From positions 2,319,562 to 2,383,561 of the forward strand of contig NZ_JADIKI010000023.1 in NCBI RefSeq assembly GCF_044904605.1: a DNA stretch of 64,000 nt. Reading direction: 5' to 3'. The notes beneath the pieces are model-generated. The model was given only the letters and a program-made list of their open reading frames with translations. It had not been told where the DNA came from and did not search any database. The translations under genes were made by a program, and so were the position numbers. Shown in pieces: positions 50,268 to 58,506 of this stretch; the stretch's first letter is position 1, and every line of letters starts with the position of its first letter. The DNA comes from Dyella_B humi. Lineage in GTDB: Bacteria > Pseudomonadota > Gammaproteobacteria > Xanthomonadales > Rhodanobacteraceae.

Positions 50268-50969
50268 TTAAGCGGCTTCCAGCGCCTGCATGGGAAACAG
50301 GCGCGTGGCGACCTGGTCGCGCATGGATTCGTCGTGAAAGATACCGAGCACGGCGGAACCTGCCGCGCGCGCCTCGGCGAGCAATTCAGCCACCACCGCG
50401 CGATTGCCGGCGTCGAGTGAGGCGGTGGGTTCGTCCAGCAACAGAATCGGCCTTGGTGCGATCAGTCCGCGCGCAATGTTCACGCGTTGCTGTTCGCCGC
50501 CGGAAAAGGTGCCTGGCGGCAGCGGCCACAGGCGCTTGGGAATGTTCAGCCGGCGCAGCATGGCGGCGGCGCGGTCCCGCGCTTCCTGCGCATTCACGCC
50601 AATATGCAGCAGGGGTTCGGCCACGATATCCAGCGTGGGCACGCGTGGAATCACGCGAAGAAACTGGCTGACGTAACCGAGCGTGTGCCGGCGCACGTCG
50701 ATCACTTCGTGTGGCGTGGCGCGTGCCAGGTCTAGCCAGCGTCCGGCATGGCGCACGTAGACGGCGCCGAGGCTGAGTCGGTAATTGGCGTAGATCACCC
50801 GTAGCAGCGTGCTCTTGCCCGCACCGGAAGGGCCGGCAAGCACGACGCATTCGCCCTCGTGCAGGCACAGGTTCACGTCGCGCAGCACCTCCAGGTGCGC
50901 GCCGTGCTGCTGGTGCAGCTCGAACGTTTTGCCCAGGTCGCGCAGTTCAAGCATCAAGGCGGCAGTCAT
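50268..50969 (-). CDS. phnL: PhnL, C-P lyase ABC-type ATPase
   Basis: A 233-residue ABC ATPase with Walker A GPSGAGKST near residue 46, Q-loop QFLRVIPRV, signature FSGGEQQRVNIARG and Walker B ILLLDEPTA. In E. coli PhnL is required for C-P lyase activity and associates with the core complex rather than a membrane transporter. It overlaps phnK by four bases. There is no permease gene near it, in line with a non-transport role. Confidence 0.95.
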   Translation of the reverse strand: MTAALMLELRDLGKTFELHQQHGAHLEVLRDVNLCLHEGECVVLAGPSGAGKSTLLRVIYANYRLSLGAVYVRHAGRWLDLARATPHEVIDVRRHTLGYVSQFLRVIPRVPTLDIVAEPLLHIGVNAQEARDRAAAMLRRLNIPKRLWPLPPGTFSGGEQQRVNIARGLIAPRPILLLDEPTASLDAGNRAVVAELLAEARAAGSAVLGIFHDESMRDQVATRLFPMQALEAA

Positions 50970-51736
50970 GTGGTCAACACCGAGGAAACGAGCAGTTGCG
51001 TATAAGGATGTTGCGGATCGTCCAGGATCTGATCAGTGAGCCCTGTCTCCACCACGCGCCCGCCCTGCATCACCATGGTGCGCGCGGCGAGCAGACGGGC
51101 TACGGCCAGGTCATGCGTCACCATCACCGCAGCCAGGTCCAGTTCGTGCACCAGGCGGCGTAGCAGATCCAAAATACGCGCCTGCACCGACACATCCAGC
51201 CCTGCCGTGGGCTCGTCCATGAACACCAGCCTGGGATGGGTCACCAAGGCGCGCGCAATCTGCAACCGCTGCTGCATGCCGCCGGAAAAATCGGCCGGCA
51301 TGTCGTCGACGCGCGCAGGATCAATTTCCACACGCTCCAACCAGCCGCAGGCGATGCCGCGCAAGCGTCCATAGTGGCGCTCGCCCCGCGCCATCAGGCG
51401 TTCGGCCACGTTCGCGCCGGCGCTGACGCTCAGGCGCAGGCCGTCACGCGGATTTTGCGTTACGAAGCCCCACTCCTCGCGCGCCAGCCGGCGCCGATCC
51501 GCTTCATTCAACTCGCCGACATCCAGCCATGCGTCGTTGCGCTGACGGTAGCGCAACGAGCCGGCGGTTGGAGCGAGCTGCGCGGCCAGCGTGTTGAGCA
51601 AGGTGGATTTGCCTGAACCCGATTCGCCCACGATGCACAGTAGCTCGCCCGGATACAGATCAAAGCTCACTTCCTCGCAACCCACGCGTCGGCCATAACG
51701 GTGGCCCAGGCCACGCACTTTCAGCAATGCATTCAT
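50966..51736 (-). CDS. phnK: PhnK, C-P lyase-associated ATPase
   Basis: A 256-residue ABC ATPase with GESGSGKST near residue 38, QNPRDGLRL, the signature FSGGMQQRLQIARAL and Walker B LVFMDEPTAGLD. PhnK binds the PhnGHIJ core complex in E. coli. The start overlaps the phnJ stop by four bases and its stop overlaps the phnL start, so the three are translationally coupled. Confidence 0.95.
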   Translation of the reverse strand: MNALLKVRGLGHRYGRRVGCEEVSFDLYPGELLCIVGESGSGKSTLLNTLAAQLAPTAGSLRYRQRNDAWLDVGELNEADRRRLAREEWGFVTQNPRDGLRLSVSAGANVAERLMARGERHYGRLRGIACGWLERVEIDPARVDDMPADFSGGMQQRLQIARALVTHPRLVFMDEPTAGLDVSVQARILDLLRRLVHELDLAAVMVTHDLAVARLLAARTMVMQGGRVVETGLTDQILDDPQHPYTQLLVSSVLTT

Positions 51737-52572
51737 GCCTGTGCCTCCGTGCGATGCTGGTTACAGAAATCCGTATCCGAGCACACGAACATGCGTGTAC
51801 CGCGATCGTCGACCACCACTTCGTCCAGATAACTTTGGACGGAGCCACACAGCGCGCAGCGTTCATCCCACTGCTGCACTTCGAAGGGGTGATCGGCGAA
51901 GGCGAGGCTATCCACTTGTGTGTATGGCGGAATGGCGTAGATGCGTTTTTCGCGGCCGGCGCCGAACAGCATCAGCGCCGGCGAATGGTTCAGCTTGGGG
52001 TTGTCGAATTTCGGAATGGGCGAAGGCGAGGCCAGGTAGCGGCCATCGACCAGCACCGGATAGTCGTAGCTGGTGGCGATGTGCCCATAGCGGGCGATGT
52101 CTTCGTACAGCTTCACGTGCATCAGTCCGTAATCGGCCAGCGCATGCAGGGTGCGCGTCTCGGCTTCGCGCGCTTCCAGCGTGCGCAGCGGTTCGGGTTC
52201 GGGCACTTGAAACACCAGGATCTGATCCTCGCGCAGAGGTGTTTCAGGAATGCGGTGGCGCGTCTGGATCAGCGTGGCTTCCGTCGTGCGTTCGGTGGTA
52301 GCGACACCGGCCACACGCGCGAAGAAGCGGCGGATATTTACGGCATTGGTGGTGTCGTCCGCACCCTGGTCGATTACCTTCAATATGTCGTCCGGCCCCA
52401 GTAATGCGGCAGTCACCTGAATGCCGCCGGTACCCCAGCCGTAGGGCAAGGGCATTTCGCGGCTGCCGAACGGAATTTGGCAACCGGGAATCGCTACCGC
52501 TTTCAGCAGCGCGCGGCGCAGCATGCGCTTGGTGTCTTCGTCGAGAAAGGCGAAGTTGTAGCGGGATGTCAT
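51733..52572 (-). CDS. phnJ: PhnJ, radical SAM C-P lyase
   Basis: A 279-residue enzyme that breaks the carbon-phosphorus bond of ribose 1-phosphonate 5-phosphate with a radical SAM mechanism, releasing methane or another alkane and a cyclic phosphate. The four conserved cysteines are Cys239, Cys242, Cys264 and Cys270, with the same spacing (C-x2-C-x21-C-x5-C) as in E. coli. It contains MPLPYGWGTGGIQVTAAL near 40 and the DYGLMHVKLYEDIA region. It works inside the PhnGHIJ complex. It overlaps phnI and phnK by four bases each. Confidence 0.97.
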   Translation of the reverse strand: MTSRYNFAFLDEDTKRMLRRALLKAVAIPGCQIPFGSREMPLPYGWGTGGIQVTAALLGPDDILKVIDQGADDTTNAVNIRRFFARVAGVATTERTTEATLIQTRHRIPETPLREDQILVFQVPEPEPLRTLEAREAETRTLHALADYGLMHVKLYEDIARYGHIATSYDYPVLVDGRYLASPSPIPKFDNPKLNHSPALMLFGAGREKRIYAIPPYTQVDSLAFADHPFEVQQWDERCALCGSVQSYLDEVVVDDRGTRMFVCSDTDFCNQHRTEAQA

Positions 52573-53672
52573 GCGTGCGCGCCTCCCGCTACATGCAAAG
52601 GCTGTTCGACGTGATCGGCAGCGTGCTGTTTGGCGAGCGTGCGCAGCAACGACAGTTCCGCCTGGAAATCCACGTAATGCGGCAGCTTCAGATGCTGCAC
52701 GAAGCCGGACGCTTCCACGTTGTCCGAATGCGACAGCACGAACTCCTGATTCTGCGCCGGCGCATGCGCAGTTTCGCCCAGTTCTTCGCAGCGCAAGGCG
52801 CGATCCACCAGCGCCATCGCCATGGCCTTGCGCTCGCCTTCGCCCATGCTCAGTCCATAGCCGCGCGTGAATTGCGGCGGTACGCCGTTACCGCCGTGGA
52901 ATTGATTAATCATCTGGCACTCGGTGAGCACGATGCTGCCGATCTCGATGGCGAAACCAAGTTCCTCAGGGCAAATGCACACATCTACTTCGCCCATGCG
53001 GATTTCACCGGCAAACGGGTGGCTTTCCGCGTAACCGCGCTGGGTCGAATAGGCCAGACCGAGCAGGAAGCCTTCGTCGCCACGCGCGAGGTTCTGCATG
53101 CGCGTGGCGCGATCGGCGGGAAAAGTGAGCGGTTCGCGTGTGAGGTCGAGCGGCTCCGGATCGTTGCCTGCCTTGGCCGGCTCGATCAGCGCCTCGGCTT
53201 CCAGAAGATCGAGCACGCGTGGCATGTCGGCAGGCAGAGGCGCATCGGCCGATGTCACCGCCGCCGGCGGAGTCGCGTCAAAGTCCAGCAGGCGTTGCGT
53301 GTAGTCGCTGGTGGGTCCCAGTACCTGTCCGCCCGGGATATCTTTGAAGGTGCCTGAGACGCGACGATGCACACGCATGGCGGTGGTCTCAAGCGGCAGC
53401 GTGTAACCGAAGCGCGGCAGGGTCGTGCGATAGGCGCGCAACAGAAAGATTGCTTCCAGCATATCGCCGGCCGCCTGGCGGATGGCCAGCGCGGCCAGTT
53501 CTTCGTCGTAGAGCGAACCTTCCTGCATCACGCGCGCTACGCCCAGGCGCAGTTGTTCCCTGATCTGCGTCAGTTCCAATTCCGGCACGGCCGGATCGCC
53601 GCGGCGTGCCTCGGCCAGCAATTCCAGCGAACGGGCGATGGCTTGCTCGCCACCTTTTACGGCAACGTACAT
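52569..53672 (-). CDS. phnI: PhnI, phosphonate nucleosidase subunit
   Basis: A 367-residue subunit that, with PhnG, PhnH and PhnL, transfers a phosphonate onto ribose in place of adenine from ATP. Conserved stretches are MYVAVKGGEQAI at the start, TTLPRFGYTLPLETTAMRV near 85, GDEGFLLGLAYSTQRGYAESHPF and GEVDVCICPEELGF. phnH ends immediately before its start. Length equals the family norm. Confidence 0.96.
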   Translation of the reverse strand: MYVAVKGGEQAIARSLELLAEARRGDPAVPELELTQIREQLRLGVARVMQEGSLYDEELAALAIRQAAGDMLEAIFLLRAYRTTLPRFGYTLPLETTAMRVHRRVSGTFKDIPGGQVLGPTSDYTQRLLDFDATPPAAVTSADAPLPADMPRVLDLLEAEALIEPAKAGNDPEPLDLTREPLTFPADRATRMQNLARGDEGFLLGLAYSTQRGYAESHPFAGEIRMGEVDVCICPEELGFAIEIGSIVLTECQMINQFHGGNGVPPQFTRGYGLSMGEGERKAMAMALVDRALRCEELGETAHAPAQNQEFVLSHSDNVEASGFVQHLKLPHYVDFQAELSLLRTLAKQHAADHVEQPLHVAGGAHA

Positions 53673-54251
53673 TCAGGACTCCAGCAAACGGGCGGTGCGC
53701 GGCAGTGCCAGCACGTGCTGCGCAGTCACGAAAAACACATCAACGCCCAGCGGAAACTGCGTGGCCAATGCTGCACGTTGTGACCAAAAATCAGCAGGCA
53801 AACCGTCGATATGTAGCCTTTCCTCGTCGCGAATGCCCGGGCCGACAAAGCGCGTACCGGCGTCGTGCCGGAAACCGTCCACCTGAACGATCAGCGTCGC
53901 GGAGCGATCCGGATAACGCAGTTCGCCGTGCGCGAAGGCATTCAGCGGCGGCATGGATGCTGGCGTGGTGATCAGCGCGAAATCGGCCTCGCGCGGCGTA
54001 TCCACCAAGCGCAGCCCCGTGTGGAAACGCAGATGATCGTGCACCTCCTCCGTCGACTGCTGTATCCACAACGAGGTGGTTGCATCGCAAAGTGTGAGCA
54101 ATATCGCCATCGCAGCGGACGCTACTGGCGAAGGCGCGGGCGGCAGCGTCGGCAATATCCGCGGCACCGCCGGGCGGGCCATGGCCTGCAACAGCTCTCG
54201 GAAACTGCGTTGGCTGTCGAACACCGGATCAGCAAATGCGGCAAGCATCAT
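53673..54251 (-). CDS. phnH: PhnH, C-P lyase core subunit
   Basis: A 192-residue subunit of the PhnGHIJ complex. The family's N-terminal FADPVFDSQRSFRELLQAMARP and the central PREADFALI and FAHGELRYPDRSATLIVQV segments are present, as is the C-terminal FFVTAQHVLALPRTARL. It shares four bases with phnG and abuts phnI. Its structural homologue role (PLP-transferase-like fold without cofactor) is known from the family. Confidence 0.94.
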   Translation of the reverse strand: MMLAAFADPVFDSQRSFRELLQAMARPAVPRILPTLPPAPSPVASAAMAILLTLCDATTSLWIQQSTEEVHDHLRFHTGLRLVDTPREADFALITTPASMPPLNAFAHGELRYPDRSATLIVQVDGFRHDAGTRFVGPGIRDEERLHIDGLPADFWSQRAALATQFPLGVDVFFVTAQHVLALPRTARLLES

Positions 54252-54694
54252 TCACCTCGCACTACGGTAAAGAACTCCACCTTGCTGGCGGCGGCCTTGC
54301 GGCTTGCAGCCTCGCGCCGCGCCTGCAGCGAGCGCCCTAAAGGCTCCAGCACGTCCGTGCGTAGGCGAGGCTGCCAGGCCGGATCCTGCAATAGTGCATC
54401 GGCCAGCGCCGCCAGTTCGGCGTGGCGCGTACGCGTGCCACGCACCCAGGCATGGCCGATGCGCTCACCCAGTTGCACGCTGCAACGAGTGACAGTGATC
54501 TCGCCGAAATTGAATTGCGGCCCGCTGCCGCCCATGCGCCCGCGCAGCATGTACAGGCCGGTCTGCGCGGGCCGCAGCCAGGTCGCGTCATCGGGCAGCG
54601 CAAGCGCTTGCATCGCTTGTGCCAGCTCATCCGGATCGGATTGCGCCAGCAGCGACATCCATTGCGCGCGCGCCAAGTGGGGGGAGGTGTCCAT
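54248..54694 (-). CDS. phnG: PhnG, C-P lyase core subunit
   Basis: A 148-residue subunit of the C-P lyase core, first gene of the minus-strand operon. Recognisable segments are ARAQWMSLLAQSDPDEL near the start, PQFNFGEITVTRCSVQL and GHAWVRGTRTRHAELAALADALLQ. The ATG at 54694 is chosen over GTG 54715, as GGGAA lies about seven bases upstream. The PhnF palindrome at 54719-54736 lies only 25 bases before it. Confidence 0.94.
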   Translation of the reverse strand: MDTSPHLARAQWMSLLAQSDPDELAQAMQALALPDDATWLRPAQTGLYMLRGRMGGSGPQFNFGEITVTRCSVQLGERIGHAWVRGTRTRHAELAALADALLQDPAWQPRLRTDVLEPLGRSLQARREAASRKAAASKVEFFTVVRGE

Positions 54695-54718
54695 AGGTAT
54701 TCCCAGGCTTGTCACAAA

Positions 54719-54736
54719 TGTCTAGTTATCTAGACA
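54719..54736. promoter_or_regulatory. PhnF operator
   Basis: TGTCTAG-TTAT-CTAGACA is a perfect palindrome with 7-base arms in the gap between divergent phnG and phnF. A GntR/HutC-family dimer would bind such a site, so PhnF probably represses the phn operon and itself from here. Confidence 0.85.
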
Positions 54737-54826
54737 GGCCCGGGCGCCAAGGCGCCCGTCGAGCAACATTCCAACAGGCCAGCGTGCCGTTGCCATGACG
54801 GCAAATAGACAGGTTGAGGACGTGGT

Positions 54827-55558
54827 ATGAGCGAAATCGAACGAGGCCGGGGCGTGGCGCTATGGAGCCAGATCAGCGGCATCCTGGCCGATGACATCCT
54901 TAAAGGGGTGCTGCGCCAGGGCGAGCAATTGCCCTCCGCGCAGGAGCTGGCGGCGCGTTTCAACGTCAACCGCCATACCGTGCGCCGTGCTGTCGCTGCC
55001 TTGGAAGAGCGCAATCTTGTGCGCACTGAGCAGGGGCGCGGTACCTTCGTGCAGGAGCACGCGCTGGATTACCCCATCAGCCGGCGTACGCGCTTCACCC
55101 AGAACATGCGCAACCTCAACGTGGAGGCGGACATCGAGGTGCTGGAAGACGCGCGCGAGATTCCCCCGCCGCAGGTGGCCCAGGCGCTGTGCATGGATCG
55201 CCACGCCTATGCCTACCGCATCGAGACGCTCAGCCGCGCCGACGGGCATATCGTGGACCATAGCACCGCGTATTTTCCGGCGGCGCGTTTTGCCGGCCTG
55301 CCCGCGGTGTATCGCCGCCTGCGCTCGGTCACGCGCACGCTGGAAGAATTCGGTGTTACCGACTACGAGCGCAAACACACTCGCGTTTCGGCGCGCCTGC
55401 CCGACGCGCATACCGCGCGGCTGATGCGGCAGCCCGCCAACCGGCCGTTGCTCTACGTGCAATCCATCAATACCGATACACGCGGCATGCCGGTGCAATA
55501 CGGCATCACGCGCTTCTCCGGCGATTGGGTGCAACTCGTTCTGATGGCCGATTCCTGA
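54827..55558 (+). CDS. phnF: PhnF, GntR/HutC-family regulator
   Basis: A 243-residue transcription regulator with an N-terminal winged helix-turn-helix (LWSQISGILADDILKG and LPSAQELAARFNVNRHTVRRAVAALEE, residues 13-61) and a C-terminal UTRA ligand domain. It matches the PhnF group and is divergent from phnG, with a perfect palindrome between. It should respond to a phosphonate or pathway intermediate. It is the first gene of a plus-strand run that continues with the 2H-phosphoesterase-type gene and phnN; the next start codon overlaps its stop by one base. Confidence 0.95.
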   Translation: MSEIERGRGVALWSQISGILADDILKGVLRQGEQLPSAQELAARFNVNRHTVRRAVAALEERNLVRTEQGRGTFVQEHALDYPISRRTRFTQNMRNLNVEADIEVLEDAREIPPPQVAQALCMDRHAYAYRIETLSRADGHIVDHSTAYFPAARFAGLPAVYRRLRSVTRTLEEFGVTDYERKHTRVSARLPDAHTARLMRQPANRPLLYVQSINTDTRGMPVQYGITRFSGDWVQLVLMADS

Positions 55559-56208
55559 TGCGCTATGCGGTTTACTTCTGCCCCACGCCGGACAGCGCGT
55601 TGCATGAGCTCGGGCGCGATTGGCTTGCTACCACGTCCGTGCCGGGTATCGGCACCGATCGTCTAAATGTGTTGCTCGCCGATGTGCGGCGCTACGGTTG
55701 GCATGCCACGCTTCAGGCGCCATTCGCGTTGGCGACGCATGCAAGTTATGGCGATCTGCACGAGCACGTCACCGATATCGCCGCGCGCATGCCGGCTTTC
55801 GAGCTGCCGCTGCAACTGGACAGGCTGGCTGGATTTCTCGCCCTGCGGCCGTGCGGCGACACACATCAGGTGGATGCATTGGCTGCGCAATGCGTGCGCG
55901 ACCTCAACGCGTTGCGCGCCCCCATCAACGAGGCCGCCTGGCAGCGCCGGGCCGGTGCTCTGGATGACATGGAACGCGCACTGTTCCGCCAGTACGGATA
56001 TCCCTACGTGCTGGAACGCTATCGTTTCCACCTCACGCTTTCCGCGCCGGCAACGGCAGCCGAAGAACAAGCCTTGCGCACATACCTGCTGCCGAAGCTG
56101 GACCCCGTGCCCCGTGCATACATCAACGCACTCACCCTTTGCCGTGAGCCGGCGCCGGGCGCGGCGTTCGAGCAGCTTGCGATTCTGCCGCTGAGGGCCG
56201 CGGCATGA
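55558..56208 (+). CDS. DUF1045 phosphonate-operon protein, 2H-phosphoesterase type
   Basis: A 216-residue protein of the DUF1045 family that accompanies C-P lyase genes in many proteobacteria. Two H-x-T-L motifs, HATL (49-52) and HLTL (158-161), are the hallmark of 2H phosphoesterases (2'-5' RNA ligase fold). No phnP is seen in the window, so a plausible inference is that it opens the cyclic phosphate product of PhnJ or processes a ribose bisphosphate. It overlaps phnF by one base and phnN by four, so it belongs to the same operon. Confidence 0.88.
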   Translation: MRYAVYFCPTPDSALHELGRDWLATTSVPGIGTDRLNVLLADVRRYGWHATLQAPFALATHASYGDLHEHVTDIAARMPAFELPLQLDRLAGFLALRPCGDTHQVDALAAQCVRDLNALRAPINEAAWQRRAGALDDMERALFRQYGYPYVLERYRFHLTLSAPATAAEEQALRTYLLPKLDPVPRAYINALTLCREPAPGAAFEQLAILPLRAAA

Positions 56209-56831
56209 ACGAGGGGCGTCTGTATTACGTGATGGGTCCTTCCGGCGCCGGCAAGGACAGCGTGCTGGCCTGGATACGGCAGCAGGGCGCAGCGCACGGT
56301 GTGCTGTGCGCGCACCGCTACATCACCCGGCCTGCGCATGCCGGCGGTGAAAACCATGTAGCGCTGAGTGAGGATGAGTTCCGACTGCGCGAACAACGTG
56401 GCCTGTTCGTGCTGAGCTGGCAAGCACACGGGCTTCACTACGGTATCGGCAGCGAAGTCCTGCACTGGCTGGCGCATGGCATGGACGTGCTGGCAAACGG
56501 TTCACGCGCCGCCTTCGAACTCGCGCGCCAGCGCTTTGACAATCTGCAGCCGGTGCTGATCACCGCCAGCGCTGAGCGCATTGCACAACGGCTTGCCGCG
56601 CGCGGACGGGAAACGGAAGCGGATATCGCCGCGCGTCTGCAGCGTGCGCAAGCCTATCCGGTGCCGCCCGGCAGTCTGCTTATCCGCAATGATGACAGTG
56701 TTGCGGAAGCAGGCGCGCTGCTTTTGCGGGCGATTTGCGAGGCGCGCGAGTCCATGCGCGGCAGGGAAGGGCGGGAGACGGAAGGCACTGCCCAGGCCAT
56801 GGATTATGGCTCGCCGTTATTCCAGGAATGA
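56205..56831 (+). CDS. phnN: PhnN, ribose 1,5-bisphosphokinase
   Basis: A 208-residue kinase that converts ribose 1,5-bisphosphate to PRPP, returning the ribose of the C-P lyase pathway to nucleotide synthesis. The P-loop GPSGAGKD (11-18) and guanylate-kinase-like YITRPAHAGGENHVALSEDEF are present, and the C-terminal RNDDSVAEAG is typical. The last 25 or so residues are low in similarity and rich in Arg, Glu and Gly. It is convergent with the next gene with only two bases between stops. Confidence 0.94.
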   Translation: MNEGRLYYVMGPSGAGKDSVLAWIRQQGAAHGVLCAHRYITRPAHAGGENHVALSEDEFRLREQRGLFVLSWQAHGLHYGIGSEVLHWLAHGMDVLANGSRAAFELARQRFDNLQPVLITASAERIAQRLAARGRETEADIAARLQRAQAYPVPPGSLLIRNDDSVAEAGALLLRAICEARESMRGREGRETEGTAQAMDYGSPLFQE

Positions 56832-56833
56832 CA

Positions 56834-58141
56834 TTACGCCGCAGCCGCCACTGGTATCGACACGCGCGCCCGCCGCGCCTTCTCGTAGAAATACAGCGCC
56901 GACACCAGCGTGATCAGCATGCCGATACTGGACAGCGTCATCACCGTCTGCGCGTAGAACGATGCCCACGACAGATGCATGCCACCGAATTCCTTCACCA
57001 GGATCACCGCCACGCTACCCATATAGCCGCTGCTGTCGGCGATATACATGATGAAGCCCACATTGCCGCCGACCCGGAACGTCGCCAACATGCGTTCGAA
57101 GAAAGTGGCGTTGTACGGCACGTAGGCCAGATACAGGCCGAAACCACTCAAACCGATCCAGCCCAACGGATCGATCATGGCGTGATTGTGCATCCAGGTG
57201 GCGCACACGGCGATGCAGAAGCCGCCGAAGATCAATACGTGATTGAGCATCAATGCTCGCAGGTTATTGCGCACGATCATGGTGCATGCGGTGATGATCA
57301 GCACGGCTATGGCGATCGGCACTTCGGTCTCGGCAAACACTGAGGCGTCGCTACCGCGGCCGAGATCGCTCCAGATTTCCGCCGCGAAGTTGTCGCGAAA
57401 ATCGCGCGTGACCGTCAGCGCCACATAGGCCATCACGATCATCGCGATGCCGGGCAGGAAACGAGCCAGGAAGGCGCGCCGCGTAGCCGCATCCATCGGC
57501 AGGCGCACGCTGCGCGCAGCAACGTCGGCGGCATCGGGCGCGGGCAGGTGTTCCAGAATCCAGGTCGCCAGGCACAGTGGTGCAATAAACAACATGCCGG
57601 TGGTGAATGGCATCCAGAACTCGCTCACATGCCAGCGCAGCATCAGCCACATACCCACCGATTTCACCACGCCCGAGCCCACGATGAAGCTGGCGCACAT
57701 AAGGGCGCCCATCAGCTCAGTGCCGCGGCGGCCTTCCAGATAGCCGAAGATCACGCCCCACACCATCCCTAGCGGCAGGCCGTTGAGAAACAGGAACGGA
57801 ATATTCCATGGCGCCGGGATCAGCGCGAAACCCAATAGCGCGATCCAGGAGAAGCCGATCAGCCCGGCGAGCGTGCGTGCGCGATGCTGGCGCTGGATTT
57901 CGGCGATCCAGGTGATCCCCCGCACCTTGCTCAGCATGTAACCCACCACCTGGGCAATCACCAGCCACACTTTGTAATCGACACCAGCTAGATGAATGCC
58001 CTGAAAGGATGCGGCTGTGAATGGCTTGCGAAAGGCATACATCGACGCATAAGCCAGAAACGCGGCTGAGCCGGCTAGCAAGTTGATCAGCGCGGGATGA
58101 CGGTAAAGACGCGACGAGAGGGGCACGAAAGCATCCGGCAA
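56834..58141 (-). CDS. DUF5690-type MFS-like membrane transporter
   Basis: A 435-residue membrane protein with about twelve helices. The N-terminal YASMYAFRKPFTAASF resembles the organophosphate:phosphate antiporter group (GlpT/UhpT), and YLEGRRGTELMGALMC follows helix 4. I recognise it as the DUF5690 type, which has no established substrate. It is convergent with phnN and downstream of a TonB-dependent receptor gene. A TTG is the only start that gives the full first helix. An inner-membrane carrier of phosphonate or phosphate ester is a possibility, since no phnCDE transporter is seen, but this is speculation. Confidence 0.75.
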   Translation of the reverse strand: MPDAFVPLSSRLYRHPALINLLAGSAAFLAYASMYAFRKPFTAASFQGIHLAGVDYKVWLVIAQVVGYMLSKVRGITWIAEIQRQHRARTLAGLIGFSWIALLGFALIPAPWNIPFLFLNGLPLGMVWGVIFGYLEGRRGTELMGALMCASFIVGSGVVKSVGMWLMLRWHVSEFWMPFTTGMLFIAPLCLATWILEHLPAPDAADVAARSVRLPMDAATRRAFLARFLPGIAMIVMAYVALTVTRDFRDNFAAEIWSDLGRGSDASVFAETEVPIAIAVLIITACTMIVRNNLRALMLNHVLIFGGFCIAVCATWMHNHAMIDPLGWIGLSGFGLYLAYVPYNATFFERMLATFRVGGNVGFIMYIADSSGYMGSVAVILVKEFGGMHLSWASFYAQTVMTLSSIGMLITLVSALYFYEKARRARVSIPVAAAA

Positions 58142-58441
58142 ATGGCCGATTTGGCGATACCGGCAGGGTGGACGTGTCGCGTTACAGCGGCATGGCGATC
58201 GCTAGGCTCGGGATGGGTAAGGTCTAGGGCAGCAATCAGCCCCCCTCTCTCCGGAAGGAAGAGGGAGCGTTCCACACAGTCATGTAGATACCAGCATCGG
58301 GAGAGGAGCGATCCCGGCAAAGGATGTTGTCAGTGCGGCGGTTCGGTCGTGCTCAGCAGTCCGTTTTCCATATGTCCGCGCAAGCGCATCGACCAGTTGT
58401 TTCACTTCACGTGACATGCACGCGCGCCATCACGCGGACAA
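58142..58441. other. Intergenic region upstream of the DUF5690 gene
   Basis: About 300 bases with no gene. CCCCCCTCTCTCCGGAAGGAAGAGGGAG near 58240-58267 is a degenerate copy of the palindromic repeat family. A single GTCTAG at about 58223-58230 resembles half a PhnF site but is too short to trust. Confidence 0.4.
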
Positions 58442-58470
58442 AAAAATCCCGGCTCATGGCCGGGATTTTT
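58442..58470. terminator. Terminator after the receptor gene
   Basis: A perfect 12-bp stem AAAAATCCCGGC / GCCGGGATTTTT with a 5-base loop, about 36 bases beyond the stop of the leftward receptor gene. It is symmetrical enough to work in both directions. Confidence 0.93.
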
Positions 58471-58506
58471 GTGCATGTGTCGCACGAGTTTGGCAGTGGG
58501 CTCAAA

